In this document: positions 10,490-20,736 of the stretch, in pieces
Numbering within the stretch: the stretch's first letter is position 1
How the letters are laid out: the number at the start of each line of letters is the position of its first letter
Source: SAR324 cluster bacterium
Lineage (GTDB): Bacteria > SAR324 > NAC60-12
NCBI GenBank assembly: GCA_015231825.1
Contig: JADGAV010000006.1
Span: 62,001-126,000, forward strand
DNA length: 64,000 nucleotides
Reading direction: 5' to 3'
Program-made: the position numbers and the translations under genes
Notes under the pieces: generated by a model
Seen by the model: only the letters and a program-made list of their open reading frames with translations
Told to the model about the DNA's origin: nothing
Database searches by the model: none

Positions 10490-11041
10490 TTAATCAGAAG
10501 AATTCGGTTCATTCAAATTCTTTTCCTTAGGGACCAAGTCACTGTCAGGGGAAGTAAATTCTTCAGGCTTATTTGAAGGAAGAGGAGCAATTTCAAGCAT
10601 GGGAGCCGCATCGATATTCTGAGCATCCATCATTTCTGCCAGGCGTTGCAGAGAAGAAAGAATTTGTGATTGTTCCCAGTTTTTTAACTCTTGAAAGCGC
10701 TGAATGAATTCGTCTTGAAGCAAAGTTGGCGATTGCTTCAAAGCAGCCTGTCCCTCGGGAGTGAGCTGTGCATGCACAACCCGCTTGTCCGTCTCGTTGC
10801 GGGATCGTACGACCAGATTTCGTTTTACCAAACGATCCAGGATACTCGTAACTGTCGCCTGGCTCAAGTTAACATGTCGGGCAATAGAACCAATGGTCAC
10901 ATTGCCCAGTTCCTGGATCGACTGTATCACGATTAACTGGGGTCCGGTAAAACCAGAAACTTTCATCAGTTTTCGAGAATGAATATCCACTGCGCGAATG
11001 ATTCGACGAAGGGCCACCAGAACTTCTTCATGATTTTTCAT
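10490..11041 (-). CDS. MarR-family transcriptional regulator
   Basis: TIGSIARHVNLSQATVTSILDRLVKRNLVVRSRNETDKRVVHAQLTPEGQ winged HTH. Confidence 0.9.
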   Translation of the reverse strand: MKNHEEVLVALRRIIRAVDIHSRKLMKVSGFTGPQLIVIQSIQELGNVTIGSIARHVNLSQATVTSILDRLVKRNLVVRSRNETDKRVVHAQLTPEGQAALKQSPTLLQDEFIQRFQELKNWEQSQILSSLQRLAEMMDAQNIDAAPMLEIAPLPSNKPEEFTSPDSDLVPKEKNLNEPNSSD

Positions 11042-11565
11042 ACTGCCTCTTTTTCCAGTTTAAGAATACGGCATGATATTGGAAAATTTATAATTTTTTC
11101 TCAAAGTGAGGTTTTTCCTGAAAAAATGTTTTAAAATTACCAATGTTTAGAAGACGAATTAATTTCACTATAAAAATTTCAGGAATTGTCGTCGATTCCC
11201 CTGGAATGAAGAAAAAAAATCGATTTAATGTTTTTAACTCAAAGTAAATAGTAACTAATAATCTAAGAATCAACACAAATTGACCTCAGGTTAACGGAAA
11301 ATAATGATCAATGGTATGATCGGGATTACGGAAACCCAAACGGATGTTTTGGAATTTTTCCGGAATGTATTTTAAAAGTTAGAACGAGAATGAGTATTTG
11401 TGTTGAGGAAGGTGAAATCAAATCTGTTTAAGCGACTATTCATGGAAGGATTTAGAGAATAGGGATTTACTTAAAATCCGCTTAGTGGTGATAAAATTCT
11501 AATGTTTTTACATCAATTTCGTTGTTTAAGGAAAAATTTCCAAAAAAAAACGAGAAAGGAAAGTT

Positions 11566-11832
11566 ATGAGCACTTATGAAATCAATACCCGTCTGCCGGA
11601 TGAATTTGGCAAGCATATTACTTCTGTTGTTGGTTCCCGGTATAAAACGATCAGTGAATATATTCGGTATCTCATACGTTGTGATATGAAAAAAAAAGAT
11701 GCCACTCAGGTTAACAAATCAATTATTGAAGGTTATAAAGTCGGACCAACGAAAACATATTTCAAGTCTACTGGAAATTTCAAGGATGATATGAGAATAT
11801 TTCATGAAAAGGAAGCCGAATACATGAAATGA
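11566..11832 (+). CDS. Ribbon-helix-helix (ParD/CopG-like) protein, possible orphan antitoxin
   Basis: INTRLPDEFGKHITSVVGSRYKTISEYIRYLIRCDMKKK. Confidence 0.65.
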   Translation: MSTYEINTRLPDEFGKHITSVVGSRYKTISEYIRYLIRCDMKKKDATQVNKSIIEGYKVGPTKTYFKSTGNFKDDMRIFHEKEAEYMK

Positions 11833-12011
11833 AAAGATGAAAAAATTTTTTCAGCTTAAAGTATCGTTATTGAACAGCGATTTTCCCAGTATTTGTTTAA
11901 AATAGGGGAGATCCGTTTTGGAGATCCCGTTTTTAAAGATTATTAAAAATGCCCACCAAATCGGCGGTGCTGATTGAGATTTTGGAGAGGATCAGCAATA
12001 GCAAAATCAAT

Positions 12012-13904
12012 TTATTTTGCTTCTTTGTTTTGGCGGGTGTGTTGGGATTTCTTTTTTTGAAGAGCGATCAACTGACCTTTTACCTTTTTACGCAGATCTA
12101 AAACTTCCATGATTTCATCAGCTGTTGTCGGTCCCCGATCGCCAATGGCCCCCGAGAAAAAATGGCCTCCGGTGAGTTCCGTAATCGTTTCCAATGCTTC
12201 AATATCCGCCCCGGTTGAACGTTGTAAATTCTGCTGAAATCGGTGCCGGTAATGTTCCAGCACAATTTCATGCTGTTTTTTCAAAATTCGTTCAAAGGAG
12301 GTGTCTGCATACCAAGATTTCCATTTTTTGGCACGATCCGTAGCCTCCTGCGTGACCAGCGTCTGGAGGGTCTCTACGGAAATTCCTTCTTCCGCATCGA
12401 CTTCGACACAAATTTCCCTGGCACAGCAGATCGTATGGACATCAATTCTACGTTGCTGGCAAAACTTGGCTGCCTGGTAAAAATTGGGAGGACAGTTGTG
12501 ATCACCATCTGTAAACAGGAGAATTTGTGCTGCCTGAAGACTTCCCCAGGGATCAAGTGTGTTACGGGTTTGTTCAATCAAGGAAGCCGCAGAAAGCAGT
12601 CCTGCCCCGAGGGAGGTGAATCCGAACATGTCTGCTAGAAGCGCATTTCGGGCACGGTGAAACCAGAGACGACTGTCGAGCAGCAAGTCCAGGAACTCAC
12701 TTTTTTCCTGTCCGAATATGTGAGAAACTATTCCCATACTCGAAAAAACAACCTGTGCCAAAGCGGCTGTAGAATCGAGGGATCGAACCAGGCCTTCCTG
12801 AAGATCCAGCGCGTATTCGAAACGGGACGGCGGGACATCATGAGCCAGCATCGAACCTGAAACATCAAAAACAAAAACCGTCAAAGTCGTTTCTTTGGAA
12901 ATCTGTGCAACTTGTTCAATATGGTCCAACGCCTTTTTGGTAAAAAAGTGTTTGAGGTACTGTTCCTGTCCGTAAATCTGTTCTTCCCCAGTGGGCCAAT
13001 AAATAAATGAGTTTTCTCCAGATTGAGCGTACAGCACATCTAGATCTTTATCTCCGGTCTGCGTCTCTTTTTTCTCGTTTTTAGCTTTTTGAGCATGTTC
13101 CAGTAAGTTGATTTTGCTGGTGTCCCGCTGATTTTCAATATAATCCAGCATACAGCGGAAATACTGGTAGACGATGAATGACGGAGAACTGTAAACGTCG
13201 ATCAATCGGTCATAACGCCTTTGCTCCTGCGTGACAGAATAAAAAGTAGCAGGAGGGTGTGTCTGGATTAGCTTGGTGTAGCGACCCAGCAACTTGCCGA
13301 ATTTTTTCAATTGCTTGTCAACTTCGGGTTTGAGCAGCACTTTTTCTTCATCGGGATAGGCTCGAAGCTGCAGCGATCCGTCATCCAGGCTGTCAAACAG
13401 GAACTGCTGTTCAGAATCCGTCAGTCCCCGCAATGATCCCTTACCGCTTGCTTCAACCTGAATCGCCTGTTCAGAACTGAGAAATCGTTCCTCCCAGTTT
13501 TCAGCCAACTCGATGCGATTTTCCAGGGGTAATGGGAGGAGCGTTTTCGGATCAAGGCCAAACATCTGGCTCAGGACAAATTCTTCAAAACGGTCTTGAC
13601 TGGTTAAATGAAAGATTTGTTCCAGCAAAGAAAGATTGAGTTCTTCAGACAAATCCTTGCTGAAATATGGTTTGGAATGGACGGCATTGGTTTTAAAGAT
13701 TTGCTCCACCACTTCCAGCATTTTCTGACTGGCCAAGAGTGAAATTTGCTGGAGGGAGGAATGGGGACTCCTCAAAGGATCGCTAATACGGTGGGAAAGA
13801 GTCTGCAGAACAGAGTGATACCTGGCAATGCGTGCCTCAATCTGACTCTTTTTTGCGTGTTCAGGCGTTTCCTGCTCGTTTACGGATTCCACAGATACGG
13901 ACAT
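12012..13904 (-). CDS. VWA-domain protein
   Basis: VFVFDVSGSM MIDAS motif (DxSxS), FTSLGAGLLSA, ILLFTDGDHNCP. Confidence 0.8.
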   Translation of the reverse strand: MSVSVESVNEQETPEHAKKSQIEARIARYHSVLQTLSHRISDPLRSPHSSLQQISLLASQKMLEVVEQIFKTNAVHSKPYFSKDLSEELNLSLLEQIFHLTSQDRFEEFVLSQMFGLDPKTLLPLPLENRIELAENWEERFLSSEQAIQVEASGKGSLRGLTDSEQQFLFDSLDDGSLQLRAYPDEEKVLLKPEVDKQLKKFGKLLGRYTKLIQTHPPATFYSVTQEQRRYDRLIDVYSSPSFIVYQYFRCMLDYIENQRDTSKINLLEHAQKAKNEKKETQTGDKDLDVLYAQSGENSFIYWPTGEEQIYGQEQYLKHFFTKKALDHIEQVAQISKETTLTVFVFDVSGSMLAHDVPPSRFEYALDLQEGLVRSLDSTAALAQVVFSSMGIVSHIFGQEKSEFLDLLLDSRLWFHRARNALLADMFGFTSLGAGLLSAASLIEQTRNTLDPWGSLQAAQILLFTDGDHNCPPNFYQAAKFCQQRRIDVHTICCAREICVEVDAEEGISVETLQTLVTQEATDRAKKWKSWYADTSFERILKKQHEIVLEHYRHRFQQNLQRSTGADIEALETITELTGGHFFSGAIGDRGPTTADEIMEVLDLRKKVKGQLIALQKKKSQHTRQNKEAK

Positions 13905-13934
13905 GAAAGTATGGCGGTTTAAAAAGTTTCTTTC

Positions 13935-14903
13935 TCACGGCGACTGCCAGCGTTTAGCTGTATCTCGGATGATCTCCATCTGAACCAGCAAGAGTTCCTG
14001 TTTCTCTTTCTGCAGGTGCGACCAGCTCTTTTTGAGATCATCGAGCAGTGTTTGCAGTTTGGTAATCGGTAATCCGGAAGTCGATTCCAGTTTAGTGACG
14101 CGAGGTTGAAACTGAAAAATTTTTTCATTTTGCACCAACAGACGGACTTCATTGTAATTCCACTGAAACAATGCTGTGATGCGTTTGAGGAGTTCTGGTT
14201 CAGGAATAGTTCCAGATTCTAACTTCAAATAATAATCTTCGCTGATATTCAACAGCAAGGAAATTCCAGAGCTGCTTTGTCCAATTTTAGTTCGCGCACT
14301 AATCAGACGGGAAGCCAGAGTTTCGTGCTCATTCTCGTCGAGAACGCGTGTCGGAATGTCTTTTTTTGGAAAACGTTCCTGGAATTCCTTGAGTGACAGA
14401 GGGGGCGTCCCTGTCGTAATGCGCGGAGTGGAGCGATTGATTATTTGTTGACGAGTGTCGTTGTAATTCCAGCTGAACAGGGTGCAGATTTTACGAATTA
14501 ATTCATCTGTCGGAATCGTTTTTTCCTCAAAGGTTTGATAATATTCTACAGGAATGTTGAGCAGCATCGCAATGGTTTCCGGAGGCTGCCCGGCCTGTTC
14601 CCGTGCCTGTCGTAAAAGTTTGTGAAAAGAGGAGGGTTCCGTTGACGGGGCAGAAGTGCTATGATCTCCCCGGTTTTCCTGCTTTTTTGAAGGGACTGCA
14701 GTATTTTGAGCAATCCGTTTGATATCATTGTAATTCCATTCAAACAAGCTGCACATCTGCTTGAGAAATTCATCCGGCGGAACCCAATTCGATTCCAATT
14801 CTTCATACTGTTCTTTCGAGATCTGCAACATCATCGCGATTGCTTCAGCACTTTGATTGATGGAGAGACGAAACTCCTTGACCATTTCATTTAATTTCGC
14901 CAT
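13935..14903 (-). CDS. Protein with three tandem XRE-like helix-turn-helix modules
   Basis: Three related segments: NQSAEAIAMMLQISKEQYEELESNWVPPDEFLKQMCSLFEWNYNDIKRI / GQPPETIAMLLNIPVEYYQTFEEKTIPTDELIRKICTLFSWNYNDTRQ / GQSSSGISLLLNISEDYYLKLESGTIPEPELLKRITALFQWNYNEVRLL. Confidence 0.65.
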   Translation of the reverse strand: MAKLNEMVKEFRLSINQSAEAIAMMLQISKEQYEELESNWVPPDEFLKQMCSLFEWNYNDIKRIAQNTAVPSKKQENRGDHSTSAPSTEPSSFHKLLRQAREQAGQPPETIAMLLNIPVEYYQTFEEKTIPTDELIRKICTLFSWNYNDTRQQIINRSTPRITTGTPPLSLKEFQERFPKKDIPTRVLDENEHETLASRLISARTKIGQSSSGISLLLNISEDYYLKLESGTIPEPELLKRITALFQWNYNEVRLLVQNEKIFQFQPRVTKLESTSGLPITKLQTLLDDLKKSWSHLQKEKQELLLVQMEIIRDTAKRWQSP

Positions 14904-15031
14904 AGGCCTCCAAACTGGCTGGTTTTCGTTGGCATGGGATTCTCCACTTGGTATAACTCTTGATTGACTGAAAGATGACTTCTTACGTTCCAGTCAATCT
15001 CTTTGTTTGTATACCGGATTATTGAAGTAAA

Positions 15032-16183
15032 ATGATTGAGAAATCAATGAAAGTAAAGCATATTTTATTCCTGATTGCCAGTATGGTTTTCTTGCTGGGA
15101 GGAGAAAAATTTGCTTCAGCTGAGACAGAAAATTCCGGTTTGGGACCCTTAGAGGTTCGTGATCAATTCCCGGTTGCGCTGCCGTTTCTATCAATGTCAC
15201 CTGAAAATACCAGCACTATTGGGGATAACATATTCTTTTTCTCATATCAAATGGCTGTTGCCAATACCTTCCTCAACAGTGCCGGAAGAAACAAGCAAAT
15301 CACCAAGGATCAGGTCAAACGGGGTTTAGTGGAGGCCGATTTTTTCAGCAACAGGACGGGAAAACCGATCCCGGGCTATCATACCTACATTGATGTCGAA
15401 AGTTATCGTCATTTGTTTCGTATGAAGTATGGCCTGTTTGATTCAATGGAGTTTGGATTTGAGTTTTCTTATATTTCCTTTGTCGGGGGTTCTTTGGATG
15501 TGGGTTCTGAACTGGTTCATGATCTGGTCGGAATCGGGAATGATACGTCCGCGGGTGCCTATCGCGCCAATGCCGAAAGGGACCGTTATGATTATTATCT
15601 GCTCAATGAGGATTCCTTCCTGATCAACACTTCGGATCCTTTTGAAAATGTAGCCAGCGACCCTCTTTTTAAATTCAAATGGAACGCCATAAGCGGGAAT
15701 TCGATTTTCCCTGCGGTTTCCTTCAAATTGGTCTATAAGCTGGCGACCCCAAATCGGACCAAAGATCAGCAGCTGGTGAGCAGCGGTCATTCTGATTTTG
15801 GCACTTATCTTTTGCTCTCCAAAGCCTACGGGAACTGGGTTGTCTATCTGGGTTGGGGGAATTCCAAATTTGAGCAGAGCGGAGAATTTTCTAATGGAAT
15901 TTCAAACCGGTTTATTACATTGGAGTATCAAGTGGACCCCGATCTTTCCATCATTCTTCAAACGGTTAGTCAAAGCAGTATTTTCAAGACCTCGGGGCGA
16001 CTCAGCGGAACTTCTCAGGAATCGAACAGTGCGTTTCTTTCCAATTTAACCGATGTGGCTGTGATCGGGTACAAACAATGGTTTGGAAATTTACTCTTGG
16101 AAACAGGCTTTGTGGAGGACTATAACCAATCCGGAAACCAGACGGACATTGTACTGTTTTTTGAATTAGGTCAAAGATGGTAA
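15032..16183 (+). CDS. Outer-membrane barrel protein, DUF3187-like
   Basis: N-terminal signal sequence; GPLEVRDQFPVALPFLSMSPENTST resembles the DUF3187 N-terminus. Confidence 0.65.
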   Translation: MIEKSMKVKHILFLIASMVFLLGGEKFASAETENSGLGPLEVRDQFPVALPFLSMSPENTSTIGDNIFFFSYQMAVANTFLNSAGRNKQITKDQVKRGLVEADFFSNRTGKPIPGYHTYIDVESYRHLFRMKYGLFDSMEFGFEFSYISFVGGSLDVGSELVHDLVGIGNDTSAGAYRANAERDRYDYYLLNEDSFLINTSDPFENVASDPLFKFKWNAISGNSIFPAVSFKLVYKLATPNRTKDQQLVSSGHSDFGTYLLLSKAYGNWVVYLGWGNSKFEQSGEFSNGISNRFITLEYQVDPDLSIILQTVSQSSIFKTSGRLSGTSQESNSAFLSNLTDVAVIGYKQWFGNLLLETGFVEDYNQSGNQTDIVLFFELGQRW

Positions 16184-16851
16184 AATTTTGGCATAAAAAA
16201 CTCTTTTTGTTTTTCTGCCTGCTGACAGCGCAGGTCGCTCTGAAACCAGCCTTTGCCCTCGAGCAGGTTTTTTACCTGCTCAACTTCAAATTCGGTATTC
16301 AAAACACCGGACAGGCTGCGCCGATCGGGGGCAAAGACGATCTCTATTTAAAGGAGATCGAATCAGAACACGGAACTCTCAATGAAAACCGGCTGGCTAC
16401 TCCTTTGGCCATCAGTTTTGATTTCTATCAGGTTGATGGGTCTCTTGCCACGGGTTTTGGGATGGAAATCAATCGATACAATAAAAACTATTCCTTCAAT
16501 GACAATTCCAGTGTGGAGCTTGAAGTGCAGGGCGTTTTGTTTGCGTTTTCTACATATTATCGCGGAGATTATTGGTTCCCCTATTTGTCTTTGGGAACCG
16601 GAGGATACAGTGTAAAAATAAGGGAAAATCTGGTCAGCACCACGGCCGGGGAAGAGGATTCCAAAGCTTCTTTTATCGATTCGGCTCCCAGCGTTTTCTA
16701 CTATGAAATAGGAAGTCGATTTCCATTGGGAGAGTGGGGATTTCTTATTGCCTGGCGTGCAACTTCTGCCCAATTGAAAGTCCAGACTGTCGGCGAGAGG
16801 TTGGAACTTGGTGGACAAACTTCGCTCCTGGGTGTTTACTACAACTACTGA
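16177..16851 (+). CDS. Secreted/outer-membrane beta-barrel-like hypothetical protein
   Basis: Signal peptide, alternating aromatic strand pattern, C-terminal GGQTSLLGVYYNY. Confidence 0.55.
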   Translation: MVKFWHKKLFLFFCLLTAQVALKPAFALEQVFYLLNFKFGIQNTGQAAPIGGKDDLYLKEIESEHGTLNENRLATPLAISFDFYQVDGSLATGFGMEINRYNKNYSFNDNSSVELEVQGVLFAFSTYYRGDYWFPYLSLGTGGYSVKIRENLVSTTAGEEDSKASFIDSAPSVFYYEIGSRFPLGEWGFLIAWRATSAQLKVQTVGERLELGGQTSLLGVYYNY

Positions 16852-16860
16852 TGCAGAAAA

Positions 16861-17181
16861 TCAATCGCACCAGTAGGCTTTAGCGAGCACCTCGGTCGAG
16901 ATTGCATCAATTGCTCTTCCTTCCCCCCGTGGTGCTTGTCCTGCATCGAGCACGACCACGTTGCCGTGTAGCCTTGCAGCGGCGTTTTGCGCCTGCACAA
17001 CAGCGTCTGACTCAGTGATGGAGGTGGATTGGATGTTTCCTTTCAGCTGACAGTCGGTCACCACATTCGGATCGTTCGTCACCTTAACGTTTTCTCCTTC
17101 TGCTGTTAGTGTGGTGCAGCTAATAGACAGCAGGCACAATAGCATTGTCCCCCAAATTCCTATTTCCTTTTTCATTATCAC
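16861..17181 (-). CDS. Small lipoprotein, DUF4156-like
   Basis: Lipobox LLSISC; TDCQLKGNIQS...AAARLHGNVVVLD. Confidence 0.65.
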   Translation of the reverse strand: MIMKKEIGIWGTMLLCLLSISCTTLTAEGENVKVTNDPNVVTDCQLKGNIQSTSITESDAVVQAQNAAARLHGNVVVLDAGQAPRGEGRAIDAISTEVLAKAYWCD

Positions 17182-17197
17182 CCTTTAATTGTATGAT

Positions 17198-18181
17198 TTA
17201 TTGTCGGTCATATTCTACAAATTTTTGGAGAGACCCCTCTAAAAAAGAACCATAGCTTTGCACCCCGGGGCTGGAAGGGGAGTTTAAATTAAGCAGGCTC
17301 GGATTGAGTTTGAAATCATGGGCGGGTTCGACAAAAAATGGAATTGAAATTCGTTTTTCTCGATTGAAAAGTACCCGATGATTCGTTGCTTTCAAAAATT
17401 GGCCGGAGAACGTTTGCAGCGCCAATCCGGTGTTGACTACAAAGGCATCAGGATCAAAAGGAACGTCATGCCATTGTCCGTCAGCATGGTTCTGCACCTG
17501 AAGACCGCCCTTCCTGTCCTGATACAGGATTGTGAGAAAACCGCTGTCAACATGGGTTTCACAAGCAAGTTCGACTCCGTCCATTGATGAAATTTCTACG
17601 GGTTTTTCCTGCCGGGGGTAGAAATTGAACCGCATGGTTGAGAGGTTATTGGGCCTTTTAAACGCTTGATTCACCAACTCCTCTTTTCCTCCAAACGAAA
17701 CAATGATAGCTCTCATTAGAGTACGTCCCAATGAAAACAATGCACTGAAATAAAGCGCAACGGTATTTTCCCAGTCCGGGTTCAGATTTTTTGGAAATCG
17801 ATTTGCTTCATAATAGGGGATGGAGAGTAACTCCTGCATGTCCTGATGGAGGTACGGGTCGCTGATGTCGAGACCCTCTTTCCCATTGACGAAGCTTGGA
17901 AAATACCCTCTATAGACATTGGAATTTGCTCGATTCCACTGTTGGGGAGAGACCTCCAGTTTTTCTTTGGCCGGCAAATTGAAAAACTTGTTGCAGGCAG
18001 CCACCGTCTCCGCAATCAAATCCTTAGGAACACCATGACCGCAGACCGTAATGAATCCGACATCTTGACAGGCTTGCCGAATACTCGCAATCGTCCCCTT
18101 CACTTCCGGCGATTCCCAGTTCGTTTCCCAAAGAGAGGAGATATCAATCTTAGGAATATAGTTTCCATTCTTGTCGGTCAT
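17198..18181 (-). CDS. Isopenicillin-N-synthase-like 2-oxoglutarate/Fe(II) dioxygenase
   Basis: PKIDISSL...VGFITVCGHGVP; HVDSGFLTILYQD; ATNHRVLFNREKRISIPFF. Confidence 0.9.
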   Translation of the reverse strand: MTDKNGNYIPKIDISSLWETNWESPEVKGTIASIRQACQDVGFITVCGHGVPKDLIAETVAACNKFFNLPAKEKLEVSPQQWNRANSNVYRGYFPSFVNGKEGLDISDPYLHQDMQELLSIPYYEANRFPKNLNPDWENTVALYFSALFSLGRTLMRAIIVSFGGKEELVNQAFKRPNNLSTMRFNFYPRQEKPVEISSMDGVELACETHVDSGFLTILYQDRKGGLQVQNHADGQWHDVPFDPDAFVVNTGLALQTFSGQFLKATNHRVLFNREKRISIPFFVEPAHDFKLNPSLLNLNSPSSPGVQSYGSFLEGSLQKFVEYDRQ

Positions 18182-18493
18182 ACTCTTCGTTCAATTTCAT
18201 CAAAACTTTTTTCACGGATTCGACTTTTCCAGTATCATTCTTTGGCCTTTTAAGAACCCGGGAAATTATACCATTTGATGAGAATCAATGAAATATAAAA
18301 ATCCGCTCAACCCCTTGAATGATGGGTATATAACAATTGACAATTTTTCAATTAAAATGGTATAAATATCGATTTTGGGGACGATAATATCATTGTATTT
18401 TAGATAATTTCGGGGACCCCAACGCTTCCTGTAAATCCTCCACAGCTCGGTTTTTTCTAACTGCCGCTTTTTGTTTCCTAATGCATAGTTTTT

Positions 18494-20683
18494 ATGAAAC
18501 TCAAAAAAAAAGTAATTCTTCAGGTTCTGGAACACAGTGGTGTTTCTTTGAGTTTACAGCAAATCCGTCATCGAATGGGATTAAAAAAACAGCAGCACGC
18601 TAAGCTCAAAGCACTTTTAAACCATTTAATTCTAAAAGGTAAACTGAGCCGGGAACAAAACAAGTTTGCGATTTCTACTAAGAAATCCAGTCATCTCCAA
18701 AAGTCGGCGAATGTCAGAAAACGACATTTCCGTGAAAAAGAAATTGCTGCTTCAGGAACCATCGGGAATTTTTCCAGGACTCATCGGGGTTATGGCTTTG
18801 TCAATACCGGTGACGGGAGAGATGTTTTTATTTCCGAAAAAAATCAGCATGGTGCTATGGATGGTGATTTGGTAGAAGTGGCCCTTTTCCGCAGTCAGCG
18901 TCTCGGTTCGACAAAAGGAGAAATCATTCGCATTGTGGAGCGAGAACCAAAGTATTTTATTGCGCGATTGGTTCGGGGGAAACAGCTGACCCTGGCGATG
19001 CCGATCAGTGAAATGTCAGGGTTGAAGCCCTTGATTATCTTACCAGAAAACGATCTGGAAGAGGCAAAATCCGGGACTCTGGTTTCAGGAATGGTGATTG
19101 AACCGCCCTTTAAAAGCAAAGAACTTTATGGAGAACTTTTAAAGGTGATGCCGGTACAAACAGTTGATGAACTGGCGTTTGACTTGATCCTTACTGAGAA
19201 CGGGATTGCCGCTGATTTTTCAGAAGATGCACTCAAAGAAGCCGAGCAATTTTCTCAACAGGTTCGGTTCAGGGCCGATTCAGGACGAACTGATTTGCGG
19301 AGTTTGGATTTTGTCACAATTGATGGAAGTGACGCACGGGATTTTGATGATGCGGTTTTTGTCCAAAAGAATGAGTCGGGTACCTACCAATTGTTCGTTT
19401 CAATTGCGGATGTGGCACATTATGTTCGACCGGAAAATGCTATCGACCGGGAAGCGTATGCACGGGGCACCAGTACCTATTTCCCGACCCATGCGATTCC
19501 AATGCTCCCTGAAGTTCTCTCCAATCATTTGTGCAGTCTCCGACCGAAGGTGAACCGCCTTACTTTGACCTGCGAGATGGAAATTGATGAAAAAGGGGAG
19601 TTGCTCAACTATTCCATTTATGAAAGCATGATTCGCAGTCGGGCACGATTGAATTATGATGACGTTGCAGATTTCATGGAAGGGCGAATGAATCCGATTC
19701 AAAACAAAAAAGTTCTCGCTGCCCTGGAGACCATGGCTCAGTTGTTTCCAATCTTGTCTAAAAAGAGGTACAAACGCGGTTCAATTAATTTTTCTTTTGC
19801 TGAAACAAAAGCGGACCTGAATGAAAATCGGGAAGTGATTGGTTTTCATAAAGAATACCAGTCGGTTTCCATGCAGTTGATCGAGCAATTCATGCTCGAA
19901 GCCAACGAAACTGTGGCCCGTCATTGTCACGAGCACAAATTGCCGAGCTTGTATCGTGTCCATGAGAAACCCGACATGAACAAACTGGAAAAACTGCAGA
20001 ACACTTTCTGGTTTTTCGGAGTGGGAGTGAAAACATCTCAGTTACGGGATCCCAGGAAAATCAATTCCGTTCTGGATGCAATCAAGGATCATCCGAACCG
20101 CGATCAAATTCAGGTATTGTTCTTGAAAAGCATGGCATTGGCCTGCTATCGTACCACGAATCAGGGTCATTTTGGATTGGCCGCTGAGCATTATACTCAT
20201 TTCACGTCTCCGATTCGACGCTATCCGGATTTGATTGTTCACCGCGCACTCAAATCAAAACTGGAAGCAGATCGCATCGGCAAAGGATTTCGAAAAGTAG
20301 CCATTGAGCCTGAAGTTGCAGAACATTTGTCTCGGTTGGAACGTCGAGCTGAGCTTGCAGAACGCCAAAGCATTGATCTGATTAAAGTCATTTTCATGGA
20401 AAGCTACCTCGGGCAAAATTTGCAGGCGCAGGTGATTTCAACCAGTCCTGCCGGGGTGAGCATCGAGTTGACCGATCTCTGTGTTGAATGCTTTCTTCCG
20501 CTGGAGGTCTTCAACAACGACTACTATCATTATGATGATGTCCGTTTGATTCTTACAGGACGTCACTCCAATCACGTGATCCAAACAGGAACTTTGCTGA
20601 AGGTCCAGGTGCTGCGAACCGATCGGATCAACCGTAAAATAGAATTTCAACTGGAAGACTGGTTAGAAGATAAAGTAGCCTGA
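18494..20683 (+). CDS. rnr: Ribonuclease R
   Basis: GYGFVN CSD; VTIDGSDARDFDDAVFV; SLYRVHEKPD; HYTHFTSPIRRYPDLIVHRAL; C-terminal S1 domain. Confidence 0.96.
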   Translation: MKLKKKVILQVLEHSGVSLSLQQIRHRMGLKKQQHAKLKALLNHLILKGKLSREQNKFAISTKKSSHLQKSANVRKRHFREKEIAASGTIGNFSRTHRGYGFVNTGDGRDVFISEKNQHGAMDGDLVEVALFRSQRLGSTKGEIIRIVEREPKYFIARLVRGKQLTLAMPISEMSGLKPLIILPENDLEEAKSGTLVSGMVIEPPFKSKELYGELLKVMPVQTVDELAFDLILTENGIAADFSEDALKEAEQFSQQVRFRADSGRTDLRSLDFVTIDGSDARDFDDAVFVQKNESGTYQLFVSIADVAHYVRPENAIDREAYARGTSTYFPTHAIPMLPEVLSNHLCSLRPKVNRLTLTCEMEIDEKGELLNYSIYESMIRSRARLNYDDVADFMEGRMNPIQNKKVLAALETMAQLFPILSKKRYKRGSINFSFAETKADLNENREVIGFHKEYQSVSMQLIEQFMLEANETVARHCHEHKLPSLYRVHEKPDMNKLEKLQNTFWFFGVGVKTSQLRDPRKINSVLDAIKDHPNRDQIQVLFLKSMALACYRTTNQGHFGLAAEHYTHFTSPIRRYPDLIVHRALKSKLEADRIGKGFRKVAIEPEVAEHLSRLERRAELAERQSIDLIKVIFMESYLGQNLQAQVISTSPAGVSIELTDLCVECFLPLEVFNNDYYHYDDVRLILTGRHSNHVIQTGTLLKVQVLRTDRINRKIEFQLEDWLEDKVA

Positions 20684-20736
20684 GTTTGATCTCCGAGATC
20701 AAAAGGTTAATATTTATTTTTTGAAAATATTGCAAG

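Noticed and set aside
11860-11930. GGAGATCC(C)GTTTT repeated twice after the RHH gene, considered as a terminator
   Set aside because: It is a short direct repeat, not a good inverted repeat; pairing leaves internal mismatches.
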